Positions 9,622 through 19,544 of a stretch of DNA of 64,000 nt are shown in pieces. Origin of the DNA: an uncultured Glaciecola sp. (GTDB taxonomy: Bacteria; Pseudomonadota; Gammaproteobacteria; Enterobacterales; Alteromonadaceae). Where the stretch lies: contig NZ_CALJHY010000009.1 of assembly GCF_937770335.1 (NCBI RefSeq), positions 88,176 to 152,175 of the forward strand. Reading direction: 5' to 3'. The position numbers were made by a program, and so were the translations under genes. Position 1 is the first letter of the stretch; every line of letters begins with the position of its first letter. Below the pieces are notes generated by a model. The model was not told the DNA's origin. It searched no databases and worked only from the letters and a program-made list of their open reading frames with translations.

Positions 9622-10326
9622 GTGAAGAATACCAATTTCATTAGCGTTATTGATAACGCTCTCAGCCCCGAGTTGTGCCAGCAACTAATCAATATTTTCG
9701 AAAAAAGTGACCACCTCGCTCCTGGTGAAACGGGCGGTGGTATTGATACCAGCAAAAAGCGTTCAACCGATGTGTCTATTACTCGACATCCCGAATTTAA
9801 AGACGTTTATCCTCAAGTTGCGAGTATTACCGGTAAACATATTGTTGACTATATCAAAGCCTATTTTTTTGCATTGATTGGTCCTATTGGCCTAACTATG
9901 GCGGACATTAAAACAGGAAAGCCGGTTAAACTTACCGCTGAAAATTTCGACGAACAAGCGTTGCCAAGGCTTCCCCAAATCGTTAATTACTTATTTAGAG
10001 TGGGTGAAATTAATGCTCAAAAATATACTGCTGGTAATGGTGGCTACCCATATTGGCACTCTGAAAACTACCCGCAGAAAGGCTCGACAGATGCACTGCA
10101 TCGTAACTTATTATTTATGTTTTATTTGAATGATGTAAGCGAAGGAGGTGAGACTGAGTTTTATTATCAAGACAAGAAAATCACACCAAAGACAGGTCGA
10201 ATGGTAATTGCACCAAGTGGCTTTACACATACTCACCGCGGTAACGTACCGACCTCTAACGATAAATACATTTTAACCTCTTGGGTTTTATTTAACCCAG
10301 CGGAGCACATATTTGCGCAGGGATAA
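9622..10326 (+). CDS. 2OG-Fe(II) oxygenase, prolyl 4-hydroxylase-like
   Basis: Predicted 2-oxoglutarate- and iron-dependent dioxygenase, 234 residues. The C-terminal half shows the double-stranded beta-helix signature: a first iron pair at His146-Ser-Glu148 (YWHSENYP), the strand LLFMFYLNDVSEGGETEFY, the distal His at about 205 (THTHRGN) and a Lys in NDKYILTSWV that would hold 2-oxoglutarate. The first pair is HxE, not the usual HxD of prolyl hydroxylases. GTG start at 9622 with AGGAAGG five bases upstream. Substrate unknown. Confidence 0.83.
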   Translation: MKNTNFISVIDNALSPELCQQLINIFEKSDHLAPGETGGGIDTSKKRSTDVSITRHPEFKDVYPQVASITGKHIVDYIKAYFFALIGPIGLTMADIKTGKPVKLTAENFDEQALPRLPQIVNYLFRVGEINAQKYTAGNGGYPYWHSENYPQKGSTDALHRNLLFMFYLNDVSEGGETEFYYQDKKITPKTGRMVIAPSGFTHTHRGNVPTSNDKYILTSWVLFNPAEHIFAQG

Positions 10327-10423
10327 TAGCTAAGGTTATTACTTGTAAGCGCTGTTCTTAAGAATCACATATGTCGAATGTTTATGGTGTTAAGCTAATC
10401 ACAAAATCGATATAGACTACATC

Positions 10424-12085
10424 TTATGATTTTAGGAATTTTTGTAAAACCTTAATTAACTCTCTACGATCAATAGGTTTGGCAAGATGGAAATTCATGC
10501 CCATTATCCTAGATTTTTCAACATCTTCTTTTAATACTGATGCAGAAAGCGCAATAATTGGGGTAGCTTCATCGCGAAACCGAATCACTTTAGTCGCTTC
10601 GAAGCCATCAATATTTGGCATCTGCAGATCCATCAATATCATATCAAAATGTGCGTTCTTTGTTACTTCAATAGCTTCCATTCCATTGTTCGCTAATTCA
10701 ACGTCTAAGCCATAGGATGTTAAGATTTCGCTAGCAACCAGTCGATTTATTTCATTGTCCTCCACAATTAACACTCTTCCTTTGAATTGCGGCGATTCAA
10801 TCAGAGTATCGTTATAAATATTCAATGGTAACTGTTGGGTTTTTTCTAGGGTCAAACGAAAATAAAATTGGCTACCACAATCTACTTTACTCTCAACCCA
10901 TATGTCACCGCCCAATTTATATGCAAGGCTTTTCGATATTTGTAGTCCAAGGCCTGTTCCACCATACTCGCGTGTTGTCGATTTATTTGCTTGTACAAAC
11001 GGAGCAAAAATTTCACTCAAACTTTTATCCGAAATACCGATCCCTGAATCCGCAACACAAAATTCTAGCACTTGAGTTGTCTGACTGTTCTCCGTTACCT
11101 TTAATGAAACGCTAACCGCCCCATTATTAGCGGTAAATTTGATGGCATTACTTACTAGGTTATTAAGCACTTGCATTATTCTAGTTGAATCGCCCATCAA
11201 GGCATACTCAACAGATTCATCAATGTTGGTCGTTAATTGGATGTTTTTATCAAGGGCTGATGTTTGGAAAAGTAATTCAGTTTCGTTTATCACCTGCGAT
11301 ATGCTAATGGGCACATGCTCAATCACCAGTTTGTCAGCCCTGAGCTTTGAGTGATCAAGTATATCGTTCAAAATATTATTTAAGGCAGCGCCAGCGCGTT
11401 TCACTCTCTCAAGTTTTGGTCGCTGAGCCTCTGTGATATTAGACGACAAAACAATATCAACTAAGCCAATAATGCCATTCATAGGTGTACGAATTTCGTG
11501 TGACATAGTGGCTAGAAAAACAGATTGGGCATCGCTTGCTCTGCGCTCCCTCGCTAGCGACTGTTCCAATGCATCTGATTTATCCAAACTCTCAACTAAC
11601 GCCTTTTCTAAGAACCAAGCCAGCAGGAATACCATGATTGCGATAAATACATTTGTGACTGATAATCTCAACCAGATTGCAAGCTCATAATCGAGTCCTG
11701 AAAAGGGAACTAATAAGGTAGAACTTGCAATAAGTGATGCCGAGACAATTCTCCAATATCCTTTGGTCAACATTATCGGGAAAATAGTAGCTAGAGATAC
11801 CAATGTGGCTGGGACAAGACCATTAAGTAGTACTAACATAATGGCCATTGGGACAGATAAAAGAACCCAAATTTTGGCGCAAAGTGAGCTATAAATTGGT
11901 TTATATAGTGCAGCTATTGAAAGTGAAATCCAAACAACTGGAAAAGCGATTGCGACAGAAATGTGACTCGGTGATGTTATATAAATCACCACCGACATGA
12001 CAATTGAAAGCACTATGAGAGCCTTAAAGGCAGTTTCCCGCAAACGCATTTCAACTTTTGCTGAGTTACTAAAGACTGTTTCCAA
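10424..12085 (-). CDS. Membrane hybrid histidine kinase / response regulator
   Basis: Sensor kinase of 553 residues. About six hydrophobic segments occupy 20-160, followed by a short coiled coil and HisKA with phospho-acceptor His196 (ATMSHEIRTPMNG). The HATPase domain has NLVSNAIKFT, DSGIGIS and GGTGLGLQIS. A C-terminal receiver (about 433-553) has VEDNEINR and phospho-acceptor Asp486 (LMDLQMPN). There is no HPt domain, so it may signal through another protein. No output domain and no sensor of known ligand. Start is TTG at 12085 with GAGA upstream; an ATG at 12049 is the alternative. Transcribed alone. Confidence 0.9.
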   Translation of the reverse strand: METVFSNSAKVEMRLRETAFKALIVLSIVMSVVIYITSPSHISVAIAFPVVWISLSIAALYKPIYSSLCAKIWVLLSVPMAIMLVLLNGLVPATLVSLATIFPIMLTKGYWRIVSASLIASSTLLVPFSGLDYELAIWLRLSVTNVFIAIMVFLLAWFLEKALVESLDKSDALEQSLARERRASDAQSVFLATMSHEIRTPMNGIIGLVDIVLSSNITEAQRPKLERVKRAGAALNNILNDILDHSKLRADKLVIEHVPISISQVINETELLFQTSALDKNIQLTTNIDESVEYALMGDSTRIMQVLNNLVSNAIKFTANNGAVSVSLKVTENSQTTQVLEFCVADSGIGISDKSLSEIFAPFVQANKSTTREYGGTGLGLQISKSLAYKLGGDIWVESKVDCGSQFYFRLTLEKTQQLPLNIYNDTLIESPQFKGRVLIVEDNEINRLVASEILTSYGLDVELANNGMEAIEVTKNAHFDMILMDLQMPNIDGFEATKVIRFRDEATPIIALSASVLKEDVEKSRIMGMNFHLAKPIDRRELIKVLQKFLKS

Positions 12086-12150
12086 TGAATTAATCTCGAT
12101 GAATTTTGGTAAACATATTTGTTTTATAATGCCTTTAAATTTTACAAAAC

Positions 12151-12183
12151 CATAGCTATTTTTTACTTTATAAAGTAGCTATG
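12151..12183 (-). terminator. Possible terminator after the DUF3299 gene
   Basis: An 8-bp perfect stem (CATAGCTA / TAGCTATG), with additional pairing possible in the loop, follows the stop of the DUF3299 gene by two bases. On the minus strand it is followed by GTTTTGTAAA, a weak T-tract. Confidence 0.5.
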
Positions 12184-12184
12184 C

Positions 12185-12673
12185 CTATCCTTCAAACTCG
12201 GTCACAACCTGCCCTTTTAATGTATAACCAACAGTCGCTATATCACCCTTCCAGCCATCGGTAGAGAGTATACCGGTTACCCAAACAGCATCGTATAAAT
12301 TAGCTATTGGAACACCTTTAGCAAATTTCACATAAACGATCTGATTTGAAGGTGGAGGAGGCACATGGACGCAAGCACCAAAATACGGAACTAGCAAAAA
12401 TTCGGTGATATTATCAGCATCTCCTTCGAGAGGAACTACAAATCCTGGAATCTTAACGAACTGCCCATTTAAGGCTTGAAGCAAAGGCGCATCCGGTTCT
12501 ACTTGTGTCATTTGTCCGTTATGATCAATTGCACTTGGTGGCACAACATAATCTTTTGGTACCATGTCTTCCCAATATAGCTCTTTAGGCTGTTTGTCGT
12601 CATTAGCCATCGAAGCGCCAGCAAATAAACAAGCACCCAGTAATAATAACCCTAAGTTAAATTTCACTTTCAA
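12185..12673 (-). CDS. DUF3299 exported protein
   Basis: Exported protein of 162 residues and unknown function. It has a signal peptide of about 23 residues (MKVKFNLGLLLLGACLFAGASMA) and then the DUF3299 pattern: LYWEDMVP, VKIPGFVVPLE, FLLVPYFGACVHVPPPPSNQIVYV and a C-terminal VGYTLKG. The Cys in the signal region (ACLFAG) does not form a good lipobox. The start is TTG at 12673 with an AAGGGAG Shine-Dalgarno eight bases upstream. In other bacteria such proteins often sit beside ABC-type exporters; here no partner is adjacent. Confidence 0.82.
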   Translation of the reverse strand: MKVKFNLGLLLLGACLFAGASMANDDKQPKELYWEDMVPKDYVVPPSAIDHNGQMTQVEPDAPLLQALNGQFVKIPGFVVPLEGDADNITEFLLVPYFGACVHVPPPPSNQIVYVKFAKGVPIANLYDAVWVTGILSTDGWKGDIATVGYTLKGQVVTEFEG

Positions 12674-12740
12674 CAGTTTCTCCCTTATGAAATGATCACA
12701 TCTTTAAATAGTATAAGCTTTCGTGCTTAAATATCGAGTA

Positions 12741-12764
12741 AAAAAAAGCCCGCATAATGCGAGC
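12741..12764 (-). terminator. Rho-independent terminator after ppa
   Basis: On the minus strand GCTCGCAT-TA-ATGCGGGC forms a GC-rich stem with one mismatch, followed by a run of seven T. It lies about 35 bp past the ppa stop. Confidence 0.82.
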
Positions 12765-12799
12765 TCACTAGTTTGATAACATAGGCCTTTATAGATTGC

Positions 12800-13333
12800 T
12801 TAAGCCGTCTTATTGTATCGCTCAATACTAGAGGTAATTTCGGCTTTCGCTGCATCGAGATCAGCCCAACCTTCAATTTTAACCCATTTATTTGGCTCTA
12901 AATCTTTATAATGTGCGAAAAAATGTTCAATTTGGTTTTTCAACAAACCAGGAACGTCTTCAATGTTTTGAACGTCTTCATAAATCTTAGTTAGCTTTGA
13001 TACCGGAACCGCGATGACTTTCGCATCTTCACCAGACTCATCAGTCATTTTTAACACGCCAACTGGACGACATTTAACCACTGACCCGGCTAGTAATGGA
13101 TGTGGAGACATAACAAGCACGTCCACAGGGTCACCATCATCAGACAATGTGAGGTTTACATAACCGTAGTTTGCAGGATATTGCATACAAGTTGCCATAA
13201 AACGATCGACAAAAAGCACACCGGTGTCTTTGTCTACTTCGTACTTAACTGGAGTAGAGTATGCTGGGATTTCAATGATGACATTAAATTCATCAGGTGC
13301 GTTTTTGCCTACTGGGACATCATTTAAGCTCAT
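12800..13333 (-). CDS. ppa: Inorganic pyrophosphatase (family I)
   Basis: Cytoplasmic enzyme that hydrolyses pyrophosphate to phosphate and so drives biosynthetic reactions. The 177 residues match E. coli Ppa (176). Visible signature: [10 protein letters not shown] with the metal-binding aspartates, preceded by YPANYGYV, and KYEVDKDTG near the substrate Lys. AGGAAA lies seven bases before the ATG. It is downstream of fbp on the same strand, but the fbp terminator separates them. Confidence 0.97.
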   Translation of the reverse strand: MSLNDVPVGKNAPDEFNVIIEIPAYSTPVKYEVDKDTGVLFVDRFMATCMQYPANYGYVNLTLSDDGDPVDVLVMSPHPLLAGSVVKCRPVGVLKMTDESGEDAKVIAVPVSKLTKIYEDVQNIEDVPGLLKNQIEHFFAHYKDLEPNKWVKIEGWADLDAAKAEITSSIERYNKTA

Positions 13334-13350
13334 GGGTATTTCCTATAAAT

Positions 13351-13385
13351 AAAAAAATTGCCGAGATTATAAGAAAATCTCGGCA
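13351..13385 (-). terminator. Rho-independent terminator after fbp
   Basis: On the minus strand TGCCGAGATT / AATCTCGGCA form a perfect 10-bp stem with a 7-nt loop, followed after one base by TTTTTTT. It lies between fbp and ppa and should separate the two transcripts. Confidence 0.88.
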
Positions 13386-13451
13386 GAGTATCTACATAAA
13401 GCGCCTAATAGTTTGGTCGCATGGCGCGATAAAGTTAACTTGGTTTTCGAC

Positions 13452-14420
13452 TTACTTGTAATAGCTCTTACAAGCCAGCACTTCATTTTTTGAACCTAGT
13501 AGCGTCGGTACACGCTGATGGATCTCTTCTGGCATAACTTCCATGATGCGGCCATTGCCTGTATCAGCTAAACCACCGGCTTGTTCCATTAGGAAAGCCA
13601 TTGGATTTGCTTCATAAAGTAGACGCAATTTACCCGGCATTTTTGGATTACGCTTATCAAAAGGATATGCAAAAATACCACCTCGGCATAGCACTCGGTG
13701 AATATCGCCTACCATTGCTGCCACCCAACGCATATTGTAGTCTTTTTCTCGTGGCCCATCTTCACCGGCAAGAAGATCTTTCACATACTGCTGGATTGGC
13801 TCCTCCCAATGACGTTGATTCGATGCATTGATAGCAAACTCTGCTGTATCTTCCGGCACTTTGACGTTGGCTTGGGTTAAAAGAAAGCCACCATGCGTTT
13901 TATCTAGTGTATATAAATGAGTACCGCGTCCTGTAGTCATAGCTAACATTGTTGAAGGGCCATACAGCACATATCCGGCGGCAACTATTTGCGTGCCAGG
14001 CTGAAGAAATGCCGATGGGTCATCAGGCTTCATCCACTGCGGGGCATGCGTAATAGAAAATATCGTACCTATTAAGCTATTAATTTCAGTATTTGATGAA
14101 CCGTCTAATGGGTCAAAACTAACCAAATAATTCCCATCTGGATTACATGGAACAACGGTGTCTTCTTCTTCTGAGGATATAGCCTTGACGTAACCCGACT
14201 CTCGTAATGTATCTTTCAGTATTTGATTAGAAATAACATCTAATTTTTTTTGCGTTTCGCCTTGCACGTTTTCAGACAAGGTAGAACCAAGCACACCGGC
14301 CAAAGCACCTTGGCTTACACGGAAAGAGATTTCCTTACAAGCGGCTAAGATAGTACGAATTAAAAGAATAAGTTCGAGTGGTGCACCATCCTGTTGAAGC
14401 TGGGAGTTTAAGCGTTTCAT
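13452..14420 (-). CDS. fbp: Fructose-1,6-bisphosphatase, class I
   Basis: Gluconeogenic enzyme that converts fructose 1,6-bisphosphate to fructose 6-phosphate. The 322 residues (E. coli 332) show the metal and active-site motif FDPLDGSSN, preceded by SSEEEDTVV, and [37 protein letters not shown] at the substrate site. All key residues look intact. Single gene; its own terminator follows it. Confidence 0.97.
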   Translation of the reverse strand: MKRLNSQLQQDGAPLELILLIRTILAACKEISFRVSQGALAGVLGSTLSENVQGETQKKLDVISNQILKDTLRESGYVKAISSEEEDTVVPCNPDGNYLVSFDPLDGSSNTEINSLIGTIFSITHAPQWMKPDDPSAFLQPGTQIVAAGYVLYGPSTMLAMTTGRGTHLYTLDKTHGGFLLTQANVKVPEDTAEFAINASNQRHWEEPIQQYVKDLLAGEDGPREKDYNMRWVAAMVGDIHRVLCRGGIFAYPFDKRNPKMPGKLRLLYEANPMAFLMEQAGGLADTGNGRIMEVMPEEIHQRVPTLLGSKNEVLACKSYYK

Positions 14421-14664
14421 GTTACCAAGTGTTCCTTAGATATAAGACCAAAACGGTTATAATGCGCATATTGCACAAACTATTTATGCATAATGCACAT
14501 CCGTGTGTTACTTGGTTAAGAATTGTAACTGGGAAGTGTTTAAATTGCGACCTTGTTGTTGCAAAGCAAGTTGTTAGGTATCTTATTTTTACATTTCCTG
14601 CTGTTGCATTTCGCAATGTTTTGATACAGTTAGTATAACAACAACAATACAAATTAATTAAAAC

Positions 14665-16035
14665 ATGCACGTACATATATTGGGCATATGCGGTAGTTTT
14701 ATGGGTGGTATAGCGGCAATTGCGAAGTCACTTGGACACAAGGTGACTGGGTCAGACACGAACGTTTATCCTCCAATGAGCACTCAACTAGAACAATTAG
14801 GTATTGAATTAACAGCTGGTTTTGACACTCAGCAATTCGATCCTATTCCTGACATAGTTATTATCGGCAACGCGATGTCACGAGGTAATTCGGCCGTTGA
14901 ATACGTACTTGACCGGAATCTACCTTACACTAGCGGCCCCCAATGGTTATTGGAGAATTTACTAGCTAAGCGTTGGGTTATTGCTGCTTCAGGTACACAT
15001 GGTAAAACCACAACATCCAGCATGATAGCTTGGATACTTGAAGATATAGGTCTTAATCCCGGTTTTTTAATTGGTGGCGTACCAGAGAATTTTGGGGTTT
15101 CAGCGCGTATCGGCGAATCTCCCTTCTTTGTGATTGAAGCGGACGAATACGATTCTGCTTTTTTCGACAAGCGCTCTAAATTTGTGCATTATCGCCCTAG
15201 AACATTAGTTATGAACAATCTTGAATTTGATCATGCTGATATCTTTGAAAACTTAGATGCCATTAAAAAGCAATTCCACCATTTAGTGCGCTGTGTTCCT
15301 TCCAACGGACTCATCATTTCCCCTATTGATGACGCTAATTTAGAGGATGTATTACATAAAGGCTGCTGGAGTGATACGCAAAAAGCAGGGGATACCGATA
15401 CTTGTGATTGGCGGGCCCAATTAATTAATCCAGACGGTAGTCAATTTAATGTATTGCAGAATAATGAAATAGTCGGCTGCGTAAATTGGGGCCTCATAGG
15501 CGACCACAATGTCAGCAATGCAATCATGGCGATTGCAGCAGCGCATCATGCTGGCGTGCAAACAATCGATGCCATTGACGCATTAGCGCGCTTCAAAAAT
15601 GTAAAAAAACGAATGGAAGTGAAGGGGCAAGTAGCCGACATTACAGTTTATGACGACTTTGCTCATCATCCAACTGCAATTCAAACAACCTTAGCAGGGC
15701 TTAGAAATAAGGTTGGCGATGCCAAAATTATTGCCATACTTGAACCGCGCTCAAACACCATGAAAATGGGCGTGCATAAAGAAACCTTAGCGAAGTCTTG
15801 GCAGCAAGCCAATGAAGTATTTTTATTTGAACCTGAAAATGTCGATTGGTCAATGCAAGAATTGGTCATAAATAGTATTGCCCCCTTACGTTTATATAAA
15901 GACACCCGAGATATTGTTGAAGCCGTTGTTGAACAGGCGCAACCAGGCGACCAGATTTTGGTGATGAGCAACGGCAGTTTCAATGACATTCATCAAAGCT
16001 TGTTAACTGCGCTAACGAAAAAGTTTAAGGATTAG
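14665..16035 (+). CDS. mpl: Murein peptide ligase Mpl
   Basis: UDP-N-acetylmuramate:L-alanyl-gamma-D-glutamyl-meso-diaminopimelate ligase; reuses murein tripeptide in cell-wall recycling. The 456 residues equal E. coli Mpl in length. Rossmann start HVHILGICGSFMGGIA, ATP-binding SGTHGKTTTSSM (about 110-121), EADEYDSAFFDKRSKF and the C-terminal DDFAHHPTAI...LEPRSNTMKMG are all family hallmarks. Divergent from fbp across a 244-bp gap. Confidence 0.96.
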   Translation: MHVHILGICGSFMGGIAAIAKSLGHKVTGSDTNVYPPMSTQLEQLGIELTAGFDTQQFDPIPDIVIIGNAMSRGNSAVEYVLDRNLPYTSGPQWLLENLLAKRWVIAASGTHGKTTTSSMIAWILEDIGLNPGFLIGGVPENFGVSARIGESPFFVIEADEYDSAFFDKRSKFVHYRPRTLVMNNLEFDHADIFENLDAIKKQFHHLVRCVPSNGLIISPIDDANLEDVLHKGCWSDTQKAGDTDTCDWRAQLINPDGSQFNVLQNNEIVGCVNWGLIGDHNVSNAIMAIAAAHHAGVQTIDAIDALARFKNVKKRMEVKGQVADITVYDDFAHHPTAIQTTLAGLRNKVGDAKIIAILEPRSNTMKMGVHKETLAKSWQQANEVFLFEPENVDWSMQELVINSIAPLRLYKDTRDIVEAVVEQAQPGDQILVMSNGSFNDIHQSLLTALTKKFKD

Positions 16036-16142
16036 TGTTGATTAAAAACTAGTAGAACGTCGAGTGCGATAGCAAAAAAAACGGCTATTCGCTCGCCATT
16101 TAAAATAAATAACCTTTTAAAAATCACGACAAGAGACGAATT

Positions 16143-16922
16143 ATGAAAAAATTATTGATTGCTTCTACCCTACTCGCAGTTAGTTCAATGCAACAAGCAC
16201 ATGCTTGGGGACAAACTGGCCATCGCGTTACGGGAGCCATAGCTGAGCAATATTTAACGGATGAAGCGAAAGCGGCAATTAAACAATTACTGCCAAACGA
16301 GAGTCTTGCGGAGGCATCAACCTATGCAGATGAGATGCGCTCGAACCCGAACGAATTTTGGCAAAAAGAAGCGCGTCCATATCATTATGTAACCGTGCCA
16401 GAAGGTAAGCATTATCATGAAGTCGGTGCGCCTGAAGAAGGTGATGCTTTTACTGCCTTGCAAAAATTTTCAAAAATTGTAAAAGATGTAACTGCTCCGC
16501 TCGAAGAACGCCAGCGCGCTCTGCGATTCATTGTGCACATCATTGGTGATTTACATCAACCATTGCATGCTGGAAACGGCATCGATAAGGGGGGTAATGA
16601 TGTAAAGCTTGAGTTTTTCTGGGATGACTCTAACTTGCATCGCGTTTGGGATTCAGGATTAATTGATAGGCGTCAATTGTCTTTCACCGAATGGACTCAA
16701 TGGTTAAGTGAAAAAATTACGCCCGAGCAGGCTGCTGCTTGGAACATAATCGATCCGCTAGTTTATATTGCAGAAAGTGCTGTGATTCGTGACACGATTT
16801 ATCCTGAGACAGAACGCCTAAGTTATGATTATTTATACCAACATTTACCAACAGCGACGAAAAGATTACAAGAAGGTGGCGTGCGTATTGCGGCACATTT
16901 GAACGACTTATTTAAGCAGTAA
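16143..16922 (+). CDS. Secreted S1/P1-type nuclease
   Basis: Zinc-dependent, exported single-strand-specific nuclease of 259 residues. A signal peptide (1-21, ending QAHA) leaves Trp22 as the mature N-terminus, the position at which S1/P1 enzymes bind zinc through the N-terminal amine. Further ligands are visible: GHRVTG, ASTYADEMR, YHYVTVP, HIIGDLHQPLHAG, GGND and HRVWDSGL. It may degrade extracellular or periplasmic nucleic acid for phosphate and nucleosides. A strong terminator follows. Confidence 0.92.
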   Translation: MKKLLIASTLLAVSSMQQAHAWGQTGHRVTGAIAEQYLTDEAKAAIKQLLPNESLAEASTYADEMRSNPNEFWQKEARPYHYVTVPEGKHYHEVGAPEEGDAFTALQKFSKIVKDVTAPLEERQRALRFIVHIIGDLHQPLHAGNGIDKGGNDVKLEFFWDDSNLHRVWDSGLIDRRQLSFTEWTQWLSEKITPEQAAAWNIIDPLVYIAESAVIRDTIYPETERLSYDYLYQHLPTATKRLQEGGVRIAAHLNDLFKQ

Positions 16923-16942
16923 ACTCATAAATGCATATTATG

Positions 16943-16978
16943 AAAAGGGAGCAAGCGTCGAATAACTTGCTCCCTTTT
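16943..16978. terminator. Bidirectional terminator between S1/P1 nuclease and rraA
   Basis: AAAAGGGAGCAAG / CTTGCTCCCTTTT gives a perfect 13-bp stem with a 10-nt loop, flanked by A and T runs. It serves the nuclease gene on the plus strand and rraA on the minus strand. Confidence 0.93.
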
Positions 16979-16982
16979 TAAT

Positions 16983-17468
16983 TCAATCTATGTCTAAAGC
17001 TTCAGGCGAGAGAATAATGCCTGTCCCGTCGGCGTAAATATGGTCCTCCGGTAGAAAAGTAACTCCTGCAAAATTCACCGCAATATCAAGGTCACCAACT
17101 TCTCGACTTTCTGAATTCACTGGAATGGCAGTTAATGCATGAATACCTATATCGCAATCTTCGAGCACATTAATTTCTCGCACACTGCCATAACAAACAA
17201 TACCTTCCCAGCCATTTTCAGCTGCCATCTGTGCATTATATGCGTCAATTAAAGCGCGCCGAGTAGAGCCACCACCATCAATCAACAGTACCTTGCCTTC
17301 GCCTCTTGTGGCTAAAACTCTGTCAACCAAACCTTTGTCTTCAAAACATTTGATGGTTGTGACTTCTCCACCATAAGAGTAGCGACCACCAAAACTGGTA
17401 AATATAGGGTCAAGTACATCAACACTATCAGCGAATAAATCACATAAGTCAGAAGTATTGTATTCCAT
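16983..17468 (-). CDS. rraA: Regulator of RNase E activity RraA
   Basis: Trimeric protein that binds RNase E and inhibits its RNA-decay activity; the fold also occurs in aldolases. From the ATG at 17468 the protein is 161 residues, the same as E. coli RraA. Typical segments are [62 protein letters not shown] and [22 protein letters not shown]. The frame is open 26 codons further, but AAGGA lies six bases before 17468 and the extension has no family match. Confidence 0.95.
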   Translation of the reverse strand: MEYNTSDLCDLFADSVDVLDPIFTSFGGRYSYGGEVTTIKCFEDKGLVDRVLATRGEGKVLLIDGGGSTRRALIDAYNAQMAAENGWEGIVCYGSVREINVLEDCDIGIHALTAIPVNSESREVGDLDIAVNFAGVTFLPEDHIYADGTGIILSPEALDID

Positions 17469-17663
17469 AATATTCCTTAAACAGTTTTTATACCGTGTTT
17501 TTTGGGGATTTTTAAACAGATTTTTTATATTAGCACTTCTGACCATAGATGAAACACAAAAAAAGTTGAATGATTTTTGTCATATAGGTTTCTTTGTTCT
17601 GTCACTATTTGTTCACATTTGAAACGTATCGTTAATCGTGTATTTGACTAATTGGAGAAAAGT

Positions 17664-18185
17664 ATGACACTACAGCGAATTACAAAGGTAGATACAGCCC
17701 TGTTTTATTGGTTCAATCGATATTCAAGTAATAGCAGTGCTATACATACTATTCGCGCCATTTCAAAAACGGGTGACGGTCATTTATATATATTTTTTGG
17801 TACATTACTATTCTGGTTGGACAGCAGCCATGGCGTCCTTTTCTTTTACACCGCTTTAATGGCATATGCACTAGAGATACCAATGTACTTAATTTTGAAG
17901 CAGTGTTTTAAGCGCAAACGGCCTAGCGCAAGACTGCTCAATTTTAATGCTCACATTACGCCCTCTGATAAATTTAGTTTGCCGTCAGGGCATACCGCAG
18001 CGGCATTTCTAATGGCAACTATTGTCAGTAGCTTTTATCCAACCTTTAGTATTATCGCTTTTAGCTGGGCCAGTTTAGTCGGGCTATCTCGTATTTTACT
18101 TGGTGTGCACTTTCCTTCCGATGTTGTTATTGGCGCTTTTTTAGGTGCGAGCATTGCGAGTATCAGCATGCTTATATTAACGTAA
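17664..18185 (+). CDS. PAP2-family membrane phosphatase
   Basis: Integral membrane lipid phosphatase of 173 residues with about five membrane helices. The three active-site blocks are intact: KRKRPSAR, PSGHTAAAF and SRILLGVHFPSD. Likely substrates are undecaprenyl pyrophosphate or phosphatidic-acid-type lipids, which the sequence cannot separate. The ATG at 17664 has GGAGA six bases upstream; a TTG at 17652 lies within that site and is rejected. The next gene begins 10 bp downstream, so the two are probably one operon. Confidence 0.9.
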   Translation: MTLQRITKVDTALFYWFNRYSSNSSAIHTIRAISKTGDGHLYIFFGTLLFWLDSSHGVLFFYTALMAYALEIPMYLILKQCFKRKRPSARLLNFNAHITPSDKFSLPSGHTAAAFLMATIVSSFYPTFSIIAFSWASLVGLSRILLGVHFPSDVVIGAFLGASIASISMLILT

Positions 18186-18194
18186 GGTCTATTG

Positions 18195-19295
18195 ATGAAA
18201 ATTCTTTATGGTGTGCAAGGAACCGGAAATGGTCACATTTCGAGAGCTCGGCTTATGGCTGAAGTTTTTAGTCAACGGGCGGATGTGCAAGTTGACTACT
18301 TTTTTTCAGGGCGGGATACCGATGCCTATTTTGATATGCATATATTTGCTCAATATCAAACCAAACGTGGCTTGTCATTTGTTACACAAGGCGGTGCTGT
18401 ACATCGATTTAAAACCATTAAAAATGCAAAACTAGTCGAATTTGTGCGCGACGTAAGACAATTAGACCTCAGTGCGTATGACCTCGTGCTAAATGATTTT
18501 GAACCCATATCAGCATGGGCTGCAAAAAATCAACATATTCCCTCACTTTCAATTAGCCATCAGGCAGCATTCAACTATCCAGTGCCAACCGAGGCCCAAA
18601 GTCTTGTCGATAAATGGCTTACCCGCCATTTCGCCCCTACCCAATATGCATTAGGTGTGCATTGGTATCACTTCAATCAGGCCATTATTCCGCCCTTTGT
18701 GCCAAAGGGACTATCTACAAGAACCGTGCCCTATCCTAAGAAAGAAAAAAACACCGATTTCACGCTAGTCTACCTGCCATTCGAAGACCAACAACAAATT
18801 CAGCAAGTATTGCAGCCGCTGAGTGAAAATCGCTTTTATTGCTATCACCCTAAAGTTCAGCACCCATATATTCAACAAAACATTCACTGGTTTCCACCAT
18901 CGAAAAGTGGTTTTCATCAAGCGCTATCGGCCTGTACGAAAGTGATAGCTAATGGAGGATTTGAATTGGCGACGGAGTGCTTAAGTTTAGGTAAAGCAAT
19001 ACTGGTGAAGCCGTTAACTGGACAATATGAGCAATACTCAAACGCACTGATGCTTCGTCAACTGGGTATTTCAGATACATTATTTCACTTAAATACCGAC
19101 GATATTGAAGAATGGTTGAACAATTATAAGGCAACAAAAATTAGCTTCCCAAGCAACGTTGACTGCTTCATCGACTGGATTGTTGCTGGCAAGTGGTCCG
19201 ACACCGAGACGATATGCCAGCAGCTTTGGCAACAAGTTGAATTTCCAGACGAAGTAGGCAAAAAACTCAGTAAGGTAAGTCGCATAAGTATTTAG
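18195..19295 (+). CDS. Glycosyltransferase-like protein, MJ1255/VC2487 family
   Basis: A 366-residue protein with GT-B-like features: N-terminal MKILYGVQGTGNGHISRA (a glycine-rich nucleotide-sugar loop) and C-terminal ANGGFELATECLSLGKAILVKPLTGQYEQ, as in MurG/UGT-type enzymes. It belongs to the conserved family named after MJ1255 and VC2487, whose substrate is not established. A TTG at 18192 is in frame, but the ATG at 18195 is spaced better from TAAGG. Linked to the PAP2 phosphatase, which suggests a shared role with a lipid-linked sugar; this is inference. Confidence 0.85.
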   Translation: MKILYGVQGTGNGHISRARLMAEVFSQRADVQVDYFFSGRDTDAYFDMHIFAQYQTKRGLSFVTQGGAVHRFKTIKNAKLVEFVRDVRQLDLSAYDLVLNDFEPISAWAAKNQHIPSLSISHQAAFNYPVPTEAQSLVDKWLTRHFAPTQYALGVHWYHFNQAIIPPFVPKGLSTRTVPYPKKEKNTDFTLVYLPFEDQQQIQQVLQPLSENRFYCYHPKVQHPYIQQNIHWFPPSKSGFHQALSACTKVIANGGFELATECLSLGKAILVKPLTGQYEQYSNALMLRQLGISDTLFHLNTDDIEEWLNNYKATKISFPSNVDCFIDWIVAGKWSDTETICQQLWQQVEFPDEVGKKLSKVSRISI

Positions 19296-19375
19296 CTCAA
19301 GGCCTAGAAAGAGATTGCATTTTTAGCCATTGCAGTGCAATGTTAAGCGCATATTAAGCTAGTTGTATTATGTCC

Positions 19376-19543
19376 ATGAATCGAATGTCAAAAATGGTGC
19401 TTTGCATAGCGCTGACCCTATTTTTATGTGCCTGTGGCCAAACCGGCCCGTTGTTCATTCCTGAGCCAGCACCCAGTAATGAGGAAGCACCTGCGGCCGT
19501 AGCCGAAAATCCTGAACAATTGAACACTAAAGAAGGTCAATAA
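19376..19543 (+). CDS. lptM: Small lipoprotein LptM (YifL)
   Basis: A 55-residue lipoprotein. A short hydrophobic signal (VLCIALTLFLCAC) ends in a lipobox with the modified Cys at about residue 20, directly followed by GQTGPLFIP, the LptM hallmark (CGQKGPLYLP in E. coli). LptM assists disulfide maturation of the LPS transporter LptD in E. coli. An ATG at 19370 would add two residues. The stop is one base before the lysA ATG. The gene order lptM-lysA-dapF is conserved in gammaproteobacteria and makes the call firm despite its size. Confidence 0.9.
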   Translation: MNRMSKMVLCIALTLFLCACGQTGPLFIPEPAPSNEEAPAAVAENPEQLNTKEGQ

Positions 19544-19544
19544 A

